From an uncultured Novosphingobium sp. (GTDB lineage Bacteria > Pseudomonadota > Alphaproteobacteria > Sphingomonadales > Sphingomonadaceae): DNA of 6,632 nucleotides. A program made the translations under genes and the position numbers. The notes below the pieces were generated by a model. That model saw only the letters and a program-made list of their open reading frames with translations. It had not been told where the DNA came from and did no database searches. Below, piece by piece: positions 1-5,834 of the stretch; the stretch's first letter is position 1, and the number at the start of each line of letters is the position of its first letter. The stretch covers positions 1 through 6,632 of the forward strand of contig CALCQB010000027.1 of the NCBI GenBank assembly GCA_937897535.1, in the 5' to 3' direction.

Positions 1-202
1 TCTCGTCCGTGATGAATCCGGCGCTTCGGCAGCCGAATATGCCCTGATCCTCGCCATCGTCGGCGTCGGCATCGGCGCTGCTGCGCTCGCTCTTGGTGGC
101 AACATCCGTGCAGCCATCGGCGGCGCTTCGGACGAAGTCTACAAGTGCAACAATGCATCGTCGGCTGCTGCGGTATCGAACTTCACCAGCGTCAGCTGCT
201 AA
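1..202 (+). CDS. flp: Flp family type IVb major pilin, 3' part (5' end outside the window)
   Basis: Structural subunit of the Tad pilus fibre, made as a prepilin in the inner membrane. The reading frame (codons from base 2) gives 66 residues up to TAA at 200-202. Visible is the class III signal DESG followed by ASAAEYALI: prepilin peptidase would cut after the Gly, leaving Glu at mature position 5 and Tyr at 6, the hallmark of Flp pilins. A hydrophobic helix of about 20 residues rich in Ala, Ile, Val and Gly follows. The mature form would be 59 residues, within the usual Flp range. The tail carries two Cys, at mature positions 42 and 59, the second being the last residue, so a disulfide-closed C-terminal loop is possible (inference). 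A strong hairpin follows the stop by 11 bases. Only the short cytoplasmic leader and the promoter are missing. The family call is secure from the E5/Y6 motif, the helix and the Tad genes downstream. Confidence 0.93.
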   Translation, partial: LVRDESGASAAEYALILAIVGVGIGAAALALGGNIRAAIGGASDEVYKCNNASSAAAVSNFTSVSC

Positions 203-213
203 GCCAGATGTCC

Positions 214-252
214 AAGATACGGTCCGGTCATGAGCTGACCGGACCGTATCTT
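214..252 (+). terminator. Perfect 17-bp hairpin after flp (terminator, attenuator or mRNA 3' stabiliser)
   Basis: Arms 214-230 (aagatacggtccggtca) and 236-252 (tgaccggaccgtatctt) are exact reverse complements around the 5-base loop tgagc. The inverted repeat lies between the pilin stop and the cpaB start. It is followed by a moderately T-rich stretch (ttaccttttgagttt) rather than a clean U-run, so termination may be partial. The likely role is to end or stabilise most pilin transcripts while letting some read through into the assembly genes, giving much more pilin than machinery. That role is inference; the hairpin itself is seen directly. Confidence 0.8.
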
Positions 253-287
253 ACCTTTTGAGTTTATTAACCAAAATTGGGGGCATT
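253..287 (+). promoter_or_regulatory. AT-rich leader of cpaB with G-run ribosome site deciding the start
   Basis: This short stretch between the hairpin and cpaB is clearly more AT-rich than its surroundings. A run of five G at 279-283 lies 4 bases before ATG 288 and is the best Shine-Dalgarno candidate. It supports ATG 288 over the in-frame TTG at 258, which sits just after the hairpin and has no recognisable ribosome site. I see no convincing -35/-10 pair, and there is little room for one, so cpaB is probably served by read-through from the flp promoter. Confidence 0.45.
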
Positions 288-1238
288 ATGGCTGGGCGAA
301 GTTGGCTGGTGGCAATCGCTGCCATCGTGATCGGACTCTTGGCAGTGGTGATCGCCAATGCCTGGTTTTCCGGCATGAAGGAAAAGCAGGATCAGGTCGC
401 GCAGGTCGACTCGACCGTCCAGATCATCGTCGCGACCCAGCCGCTCGAATTCGGCACCAAGCTAACCCCGCAAAACATCAAGCTGGTCGCATGGCCGGCT
501 TCTTCGATTCCGCAGGGCGCATTCCGCAACGCCAAGGATGCGCTGGCCGACAACCGAGTCGCCTTGCGGCCGATCGTGGTCGGCGAACCGATCCTGGCCG
601 ACAAGGTCAGCGGCAAGGATGGCCGGGCCAGCCTGGCCGCGCTGCTGCCCGATGGCATGCGCGCCTATTCCATGCCGGTTGACGCGGTCAACGGGGTGGC
701 CGGATTCGTCCTGCCCGGCACAATGGTCGATGTCCTGCTGACCCGCAGAATTCCTGGTGAAGGCACCGACGCGGAAGATCTCCGCTCGGACATCCTGCTC
801 AGCAATGTCCAGGTGCTGGCGATCGATCAGGCCGCCACCAACAAGGAAGGCAAGCCCAAGGTTGGCCGCACCGCGACGCTCGCCGTTTCGCTCTACGATG
901 CCCAGCGGCTCGCGCTGGCGCACAAGATGGGCACGCTCAGCCTGGCGCTGCGCAAGGTTGAAACCGGGGCCGGATCGCCGACCGAGCTGGCGGGTGACAT
1001 CGGGCCGACCGGGGCGACGCTGATCGGACGCCAGGTCACCGCGCCGCCGATGCGGGTGGTGCGCCGGTCCGGATCCGGCAGCGCGCCAGCTTCGCCGCCG
1101 CGGATGGCCTATGCTCCGCCGCCGGCCGCGCGCTCGGCTTTACCAATTCCACGGACTGCAGGGGGTGGCTCGAGCATGACCGTATTCCGCGGCGCAGAGC
1201 CGACCGTCTATCCGGTCGGTTATTCAGGGGGGCGCTGA
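288..1238 (+). CDS. cpaB: Flp pilus assembly protein CpaB/RcpC
   Basis: Periplasmic Tad pilus assembly factor anchored in the inner membrane, thought to work with the secretin channel. The product is 316 residues from ATG 288. An N-terminal membrane helix (about 6-27, SWLVAIAAIVIGLLAVVIA) acts as a signal anchor. A SAF domain follows (about 44-107): VQIIVATQPLEFGTKLTP with the later VALRPIVVGEPILADKVS, the typical opening of this family. The CpaB/RcpC core (about 116-230) has ALLPDGMRAYSMPVDAVNGV and GFVLPGTMVDVLL. From about residue 245 the protein becomes a tail rich in Pro, Ser, Gly, Ala and Arg with no visible fold. There are no cysteines. The stop is followed after one base by the cpaC ATG, and AGGGGG at 1227-1232, in the last codons, can serve as the cpaC ribosome site, so the two are coupled. 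An in-frame TTG at 258 would add 10 residues but is less likely. The family assignment is firm. Confidence 0.93.
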   Translation: MAGRSWLVAIAAIVIGLLAVVIANAWFSGMKEKQDQVAQVDSTVQIIVATQPLEFGTKLTPQNIKLVAWPASSIPQGAFRNAKDALADNRVALRPIVVGEPILADKVSGKDGRASLAALLPDGMRAYSMPVDAVNGVAGFVLPGTMVDVLLTRRIPGEGTDAEDLRSDILLSNVQVLAIDQAATNKEGKPKVGRTATLAVSLYDAQRLALAHKMGTLSLALRKVETGAGSPTELAGDIGPTGATLIGRQVTAPPMRVVRRSGSGSAPASPPRMAYAPPPAARSALPIPRTAGGGSSMTVFRGAEPTVYPVGYSGGR

Positions 1239-1239
1239 G

Positions 1240-2721
1240 ATGAACACCAGAAACGCATTGGCGTTCGCGCTGCTGGCCATGGCGACGCCGCTGGCGCTCG
1301 CGGCTCCGGCCCAGGCCCAGGACAGCGCCGGGCTCCACGCCGGCACGCTCGAGGTGCCGCTCAACAAGAGCCAGGTGGTGACCGCCGACCGACCGATCGG
1401 CAAGGCGATGATCGGCAACGCCGAAATCGCCGACGTCGTGCCGATTTCCGACCGGGCGATCTATGTCCTCGGCAAGAAGAACGGCACGACCAGCCTGACG
1501 CTATACGACACCAGCAACCGGGTCATCGCGATCATGGACGTCTCGGTCGGGCCCGACGTCGAGGGGCTCCGGGCACAGCTCGGGCAATTGCTCCCGGGTG
1601 AGCGGATCGACGTGCGGCTATCCAACGGCTCGATCCTGCTGACCGGGCTGGTCAGCGACCCCGGAGCAGCCGGGCGGGCCGCGCAACTGGCCAGGGCCTA
1701 TGCCGGTGACAACGTCATCAACCTGCTGTCGGTCGGCAGCAGCCGCCAGGTCATGCTCGAGGTCAAGTTCGTCGAAGTCGATCGCCAGATGGGTGAGAAG
1801 CTGGGCGTCAGCGGGCTTGGCAACAACCAGAGCGGCAGCTTCACCGGCGCGGTGGGCGAAGGCGCGCAGCTTGGCGCCAACGGGCTGCGGCTTGGTTCGA
1901 TTACCGATCAGTTCGGGATTATCACCAAGGCATTCAGCATCGGTGGGCTCGATCTGGCCGCGACCCTCAATGTGCTCGAACGGCGCGGGCTGTCCAAGAC
2001 CCTCGCCGAGCCGACCCTGATCGCGATCTCGGGCGAAAAGGCCTCGTTCCTGGCGGGCGGCGAGTTTCCGATCCCGGTCCAGCAAGGTTCGGGTGGCAAC
2101 GGGTCGAATGCGATCACCATCGAATACAAGCCGTTCGGGGTAAGCCTGTCCTTTACCCCGACCGTGCTGGGCGACGGGGTGATCAGCCTGATCATCGAAC
2201 CCGAAGTCAGCTCGATCGATCCATCGGCCTCGGTCACTATCAACGGACTGGTGGTACCCGGCCTGCAGACCCGCCGGGCCAGCACTACGGTCGAACTGCG
2301 CGATGGGGAAAGCTTTGCCATCGCCGGGCTGATCCGCCGCGATTTCCAGACCACGGTCCGGCAAATCCCGGTGCTCGGCTCGATCCCGATCCTGGGTTCG
2401 CTGTTCCGCTCAAGCTCCTACAACCGCGGCGAGACCGAGCTGATGATCATCGTCACGCCGCGGCTGGTCCAGCCGATCCGGCCCGATCAGGTCCGCCTGC
2501 CGACCGACCGGATCGCCGATCCCAAGCCGATCGACGTCCTGATCGACGGCGACGGCTACCGCCCGCTGAAGATGCCGCCGATCCCGGGTGCGCCTGCGCT
2601 CGATGGCGCGGCGGCTCCGGCTGCCAAGGCCCCGGCCGCCGGGGTGACCGGGGCCAGCGAATTGCCGCCCGCAGCGTCGAACCAGGCAAATGCCAAGAAG
2701 GATAACGGCTATGAGTTCTAA
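1240..2721 (+). CDS. cpaC: Outer-membrane secretin of the Tad pilus, CpaC/RcpA
   Basis: Forms the outer-membrane channel through which the Flp pilus passes. The 493-residue product starts with a Sec signal peptide (1-26, cleavage after AQA). The N-terminal secretin domain (about 38-103) includes LEVPLNKSQVV and GNAEIADVVPIS. A BON-like segment (about 108-166) has IDVRLSNGSILLTGLV. The secretin core (about 243-411) shows LSKTLAEPTLIAISGEKASF, LAGGEFPIPV, the VPGLQTRRASTTVELRDGES segment, IPVLGSIPILGSLFRS and ETELMIIVTPRLV, all diagnostic of type II/IVb secretins. An Ala/Pro-rich tail (about 445-486) ends in KKDNGYEF. This tail could be the contact site for a pilotin-like partner (inference). 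There are no cysteines. The length is typical for the family. The gene overlaps the following lipoprotein gene by 11 bases, which fits co-production of the secretin with a small outer-membrane lipoprotein. Confidence 0.95.
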   Translation: MNTRNALAFALLAMATPLALAAPAQAQDSAGLHAGTLEVPLNKSQVVTADRPIGKAMIGNAEIADVVPISDRAIYVLGKKNGTTSLTLYDTSNRVIAIMDVSVGPDVEGLRAQLGQLLPGERIDVRLSNGSILLTGLVSDPGAAGRAAQLARAYAGDNVINLLSVGSSRQVMLEVKFVEVDRQMGEKLGVSGLGNNQSGSFTGAVGEGAQLGANGLRLGSITDQFGIITKAFSIGGLDLAATLNVLERRGLSKTLAEPTLIAISGEKASFLAGGEFPIPVQQGSGGNGSNAITIEYKPFGVSLSFTPTVLGDGVISLIIEPEVSSIDPSASVTINGLVVPGLQTRRASTTVELRDGESFAIAGLIRRDFQTTVRQIPVLGSIPILGSLFRSSSYNRGETELMIIVTPRLVQPIRPDQVRLPTDRIADPKPIDVLIDGDGYRPLKMPPIPGAPALDGAAAPAAKAPAAGVTGASELPPAASNQANAKKDNGYEF

Positions 2722-2992
2722 CGGTCGGTCCCTGATCGCGGTGAGTGGCCTGCTGGTCATGCTTGGCGGCTGCGAACACGCGCTGGGTGACAAGGATGCC
2801 ACCAAGTTCGGCGAGCCCAATCGCATGACGATGGCGGCCCAGGTGGTCAATCCGGACCCGCAATACGACCAGCCGATGACCGGCAGCGCCGACAGCGCGG
2901 CCCAGGCGGTCGAACGCTGGCGGACCGACAAGGTCAAGAAGCCCGACCGGGTCAAGAGCACGCAAGGCAGTGGTAGTGGCGGTGGCAGCTAA
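2711..2992 (+). CDS. Small lipoprotein with CpaD-like sequence, probable secretin partner
   Basis: A 93-residue lipoprotein probably attached to the inner face of the outer membrane. The N-terminus (SSNGRSLIAVSGLLVMLGGC) is a lipoprotein signal with lipobox LGGC and lipidated Cys21. Glu rather than Asp follows the Cys, consistent with export to the outer membrane. The mature part is only 73 residues: F33-GEPNRMTMAAQVVNP to residue 48, then a segment with AAQAVERWRTDKVKKPD (63-79) and a Gly/Ser tail. The N..(t)MAAQVVNP and VERWRTD blocks recall the C-terminal blocks of CpaD (N-aam-aNP and v-kYR-G), and the gene lies where cpaD lies in Caulobacter-type loci. CpaD is usually about 200 residues or more, so this would be a strongly shortened form or an analogue. 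ATG 2711 is preferred over the in-frame ATG 2690 because it gives a clean lipoprotein signal and has AAGGA at 2698-2702, 8 bases upstream. The lipoprotein nature is well supported; the CpaD relation is inference. Confidence 0.78.
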   Translation: MSSNGRSLIAVSGLLVMLGGCEHALGDKDATKFGEPNRMTMAAQVVNPDPQYDQPMTGSADSAAQAVERWRTDKVKKPDRVKSTQGSGSGGGS

Positions 2993-2996
2993 TTAC

Positions 2997-3003
2997 AGGA
3001 GGT
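2997..3003 (+). promoter_or_regulatory. Strong ribosome binding site (AGGAGGT) of the TadG-type gene
   Basis: AGGAGGT is a near-complete Shine-Dalgarno sequence, 9 bases before ATG 3013, in the 20-base gap after the lipoprotein stop. It is the best ribosome site in the window and fixes the start of the following gene. The two genes after it lack such strong sites and start within 4-base ATGA overlaps, so this site probably sets the output of the tadG-tadE-tadE block by coupling (inference). Confidence 0.7.
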
Positions 3004-3012
3004 AAACCTGCG

Positions 3013-4665
3013 ATGCGCGGGTCTTTTATCAGCAAGTTCCTTGCGGACCAGGATGCGGCGATCGCGCCGCTCTACGCCCTCGGGATTGGTGTCCTGGTGA
3101 CCATGTCCGCGATCGGTTTTGACTATGGCCGCCTGATGGCGCTCGATTCCGAACTGCAGAACGCTGCCGACGAAGCCGCGCTGGCCGCGGCAACGCAGCT
3201 GGATGGCAGCGAAGACGCGATGGCCAACGCGCGCGATGCTGCAAACAATGCCTTCGCCACAGCCGGAAGCGAGTTTGTCAACCAGACCCGCTTCGCCAAC
3301 GATGCGCGGGTGACCGGCGCGACCGATACCCGGCCAATCACCAGTCTGAGCTATCGGTTCTTCGACGCCTATGACAGCACCACGGACGCACCCGGCAACG
3401 AATTGACCGACGACGACGACAGCCCGGACGCGCAGGTGGTTGAAGTGACGGTCAACGCCCGCCGGGTGTTCTATGCGCTGACGCCGCTGGTCCGGGCGGT
3501 CAATTCGGGCAATGTGATCGGCAAGGCGCTGGCGGGGCTGCAATCGGCGACCTGCAATGCCCCGCCGATGATGTTCTGCGTGCCCAATGACGCTGATGGC
3601 GATCCAATGCTTGGCTTTCCGGGCGACGACGATATCGGCCGGGCGCTGAACCTTCATTTCAAGACCCAGGGCAATGCCAACGATAGCGCCAACGGCAACG
3701 GCCACAATGCCACCGACACCTCCGACTGGGCCCCGGGCAATTTCGGCTTCCTCGACATCAACTATGGGCTGAACGGGAACGTCAAGACTCGCACGCTGGG
3801 GCTTAACGAAGGCTTCCTCGGTTGCACCGGAGAGACTGTCGAGAGCGAACCAGGGTTTCGCGATCCGCAAGCTGACGCGCTCAATTCGCGGTTCGACATG
3901 TATTCGGGCAGCGTCAAACAGAACGACTGCAATTCTGCCGGGGATTTCTGCCCGGCCGAAAACGTCCGCCGCAACTGGGTAAATGTCCAGACCAAGACCA
4001 ATGTCGCCGGACCGCAGGTGGCCAGCCAGGCCTGCAGTGCCACTCCTGCGGTCAACGGCTGGAAAGACGCGGCGACGCTGCCGACGTCCGCGGTTGCCCC
4101 CGATATCATTCAGGCTCCCGGAACGCAGGGGTTGCCGGCCGACGACTGCCTCATTTCGGGCAGCTGCGGCACGTTTCTGGGTGACGGCGTGTGGAACGGG
4201 GCAGCCTACATGACCAAGTACCACCCCACCGTTTCGCTCAGCACCGCCGCACCCAACGGGACCCGCTACGAAGTCTACCAGTGGGAACTCCAGAACAAGG
4301 CCGCGCGCCTCCCGTCACCCTCGAAGGTCGGGTACCTTGCAACCAAACGCAAAAACGGCAACAATTTCGACGTCGATCTTTACTGCGCCTTTCCGCAGCC
4401 GCTGACGGGTCATACGCCGGTGGTCACGTCGGATGAGCAGAAGGACCGCCGCATTTTGACGGTGGCTGCGGTCGATTGCACGGGTCTGAACGGCAGCGCC
4501 CCGGTGAAGATATTGCACTGGGTCGATATGTTCCTGCTGCGCCCGGCCAATATCACTTCGGAGGACAAAAACTTCCTGACCGAGATCGTTGGTCCTGCCA
4601 CGCAGGCCAATGGCGATAGCGGCTTCCAGTTTTACGGACGCAAGAAGGCAGTGCTGATCCGATGA
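3013..4665 (+). CDS. tadG: TadG-type pilus assembly protein (TadE/TadG-like N-terminus, large Cys-containing periplasmic domain)
   Basis: Minor component of the Tad pilus machine, anchored in the inner membrane by one N-terminal helix with the bulk in the periplasm. The product is 550 residues. Residues about 9-60 form the TadG N-terminal module: FLADQDAAIAPLYALGIGVL, a membrane helix (about 17-36), then FDYGRLMALDSELQNAADEA and ALAAATQLDGS, which are very typical. The rest (about 180-550) has all ten cysteines (first at 181, last at 489), an even number that suggests disulfides, and an Asp/Asn/Gly-rich stretch (about 192-240) including NDADGDP. Other recognisable family-style stretches are PPMMFCVPN, WAPGNFGFLDI and RYEVYQWE. 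I see no DxSxS metal site, so the von Willebrand A fold found in some TadG proteins is not evident. Translation starts from a strong AGGAGGT site, and the stop overlaps the next start by 4 bases. The TadG-related call is secure; its exact role in the pilus is not shown by the sequence. Confidence 0.85.
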   Translation: MRGSFISKFLADQDAAIAPLYALGIGVLVTMSAIGFDYGRLMALDSELQNAADEAALAAATQLDGSEDAMANARDAANNAFATAGSEFVNQTRFANDARVTGATDTRPITSLSYRFFDAYDSTTDAPGNELTDDDDSPDAQVVEVTVNARRVFYALTPLVRAVNSGNVIGKALAGLQSATCNAPPMMFCVPNDADGDPMLGFPGDDDIGRALNLHFKTQGNANDSANGNGHNATDTSDWAPGNFGFLDINYGLNGNVKTRTLGLNEGFLGCTGETVESEPGFRDPQADALNSRFDMYSGSVKQNDCNSAGDFCPAENVRRNWVNVQTKTNVAGPQVASQACSATPAVNGWKDAATLPTSAVAPDIIQAPGTQGLPADDCLISGSCGTFLGDGVWNGAAYMTKYHPTVSLSTAAPNGTRYEVYQWELQNKAARLPSPSKVGYLATKRKNGNNFDVDLYCAFPQPLTGHTPVVTSDEQKDRRILTVAAVDCTGLNGSAPVKILHWVDMFLLRPANITSEDKNFLTEIVGPATQANGDSGFQFYGRKKAVLIR

Positions 4666-5165
4666 ATCTGCGCGATTTCATCCTCGACGAACGCGGAGTG
4701 GCGGCGACCGAATTTGCCCTGATGCTGCCGTTGCTGATCCTGCTGCTGTTCGGCGGAAGCGAGGCCGCGCATTTTGTCTGGACCCAGCACAAGCTGACCG
4801 AGGGAGTCCGCAACGGGGTCCGCTTTGCCTCGCGGCTGCCGATCGGCAAGCTCTGCGATGGTTCGACCGTCGTTCTGGCCGATCCCGAACTTGCCGAGAT
4901 CAAGGAGATTACCCGCACCGGCCGGGTGGCCGCAGGTCAGGCGAATGCGGTTGTGCCGGGCTGGACTGCTGCCGACGTCAGTGTCGACGTCAGCTGCGAG
5001 GCGTTTGTCCAGACCGGGATCTACACCGATCTCAATGCCCCCGGCCCGATCGTGACCGTCCGGGCCAACAACGTGCCCTATCCGTCGCTGTTCAATTTGC
5101 TGGGGCGGCTCCCGCGGAGCATCCAGTTGAATGCCCGGGCCAGCACTGCGGGTATCGGCATATGA
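4662..5165 (+). CDS. tadE: TadE-like minor pseudopilin
   Basis: A 167-residue TadE-family protein, expected to be a processed pseudopilin needed for Flp pilus assembly. The N-terminus has DERG followed by VAATEFALML: prepilin peptidase would cut between Gly12 and Val13, leaving Glu at +5 and Phe at +6. The hydrophobic helix runs to about residue 33 (FALMLPLLILLLFGG), then EAAHFVWTQHKLTEGVRNGVRFASR, the usual TadE amphipathic region. The remaining 110 residues are periplasmic and hold two cysteines (in KLCDG and DVSCEAF), possibly a disulfide pair. The start overlaps the tadG stop in ATGA. AAGAAGG at 4642-4648 lies 13 bases upstream, a little far, so coupling to tadG translation is likely. The stop overlaps the next start in the same way. 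TadE and TadF are hard to tell apart from sequence alone; I use tadE for the family. Confidence 0.87.
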   Translation: MNLRDFILDERGVAATEFALMLPLLILLLFGGSEAAHFVWTQHKLTEGVRNGVRFASRLPIGKLCDGSTVVLADPELAEIKEITRTGRVAAGQANAVVPGWTAADVSVDVSCEAFVQTGIYTDLNAPGPIVTVRANNVPYPSLFNLLGRLPRSIQLNARASTAGIGI

Positions 5166-5824
5166 GCCGGCTGAAATCCTTCTGGCGGGACCAGTCCGGC
5201 GCGGCCGCCGCCGAATTTGCGCTGGTCCTGCCGGTCGCGCTGCTGTTCCTGCTGGGCACGATCGACATCGGCCGATATTTCTGGCTGATCAATGAGGGCG
5301 AAAAGGCGGTCCAGATGGGCACCCGCTATGCCGTCGCGACCGGGGTGATAACCCCCGGACTGAACGAGGTCAGCTACGTCGATTTCGAGTGCCCGGGCAA
5401 GACGCTAAAAGCCGGCGATACGATTTGCCGCGAAGCGCTGGGGACGATTACCTGCACCGGGACTGGTGCGGCGGTATCCTGCGATTGCGTTGACGACCCG
5501 ATCGGCGGAGGCGATTCCTGCCCCGATCTGGGTACGCCGAGCCTCGAGGCGTTCAATGCGATCGTCCACCGGATGCAGGTGGTGGACAGCAGGATCGGGG
5601 CGGGCAATGTCAAGATCAGCTATTCAGGCTCGGGCATCGGCTTTGCCGGTGATCCCATCGAGGACAGCAATGGCGATCCTTTGAGCGAGATTGCGCCGGT
5701 CGTCACGGTCGAGGCCAGCGGCGTGCGCTTCCGTTCGATTTCACTTCTGGGATTTGGGATCAGGTTGCCCAATTTCCGCTATTCGCAGACGCTGGAAGAT
5801 GGCGACGGCCGGATCGCTTACTAG
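5162..5824 (+). CDS. Second TadE/TadF-like minor pseudopilin
   Basis: A 220-residue protein of the TadE/TadF class. DQSG followed by AAAAEFALVL gives a class III signal with cleavage between Gly13 and Ala14, Glu at +5 and Phe at +6. The helix (about 19-35, FALVLPVALLFLLGTID) leads into IGRYFWLINEGEKAVQMGTRYAV, the usual family continuation. The periplasmic part contains six cysteines clustered in about 45 residues (FEC, TIC, ITC, SCDC, DSC), suggesting a disulfide-knotted insert that the preceding TadE lacks. A DSNGDP motif at 168-173 resembles a short calcium-loop pattern (weak). The gene begins in a 4-base ATGA overlap with the previous gene and has only a weak ribosome site, so translational coupling is expected. 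By position it may be the functional TadF partner of the TadE before it, but sequence alone does not settle TadE versus TadF, so no symbol is given. Confidence 0.84.
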   Translation: MSRLKSFWRDQSGAAAAEFALVLPVALLFLLGTIDIGRYFWLINEGEKAVQMGTRYAVATGVITPGLNEVSYVDFECPGKTLKAGDTICREALGTITCTGTGAAVSCDCVDDPIGGGDSCPDLGTPSLEAFNAIVHRMQVVDSRIGAGNVKISYSGSGIGFAGDPIEDSNGDPLSEIAPVVTVEASGVRFRSISLLGFGIRLPNFRYSQTLEDGDGRIAY

Positions 5825-5834
5825 GCATACAGAC

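Noticed and set aside
258..287. TTG at 258 as the start of cpaB
   Set aside because: It has no ribosome site, lies five bases after the hairpin, and only adds ten residues before a normal N-terminal membrane helix. ATG 288 has a G-run just upstream.
253..287. A promoter for cpaB in the AT-rich leader
   Set aside because: The stretch is AT-rich but too short, and I cannot find a -35/-10 pair with proper spacing that leaves room for a leader.
1618..2364. A 248-codon minus-strand open frame opposite cpaC
   Set aside because: It is antisense to the secretin core with Asp/Arg/Gln/Gly-rich composition and no recognisable domain; such frames are expected opposite GC-rich coding DNA.
2690..2710. 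ATG 2690 as the start of the small lipoprotein
   Set aside because: It would add seven residues and increase the overlap with cpaC; ATG 2711 has AAGGA at a good distance and gives a standard lipoprotein signal.
2989..4224. A 411-codon open frame on the minus strand opposite tadG
   Set aside because: It lies fully antisense to a well-recognised TadG gene, its translation shows no family motifs and has the Arg/Val/Gly/Ile bias of a GC-rich shadow frame, and it has no supporting neighbours.
3013..4665. TadG as a von Willebrand A adhesin
   Set aside because: No DxSxS metal-binding motif is visible, so only the TadG N-terminal module and a Cys-containing periplasmic region are claimed.
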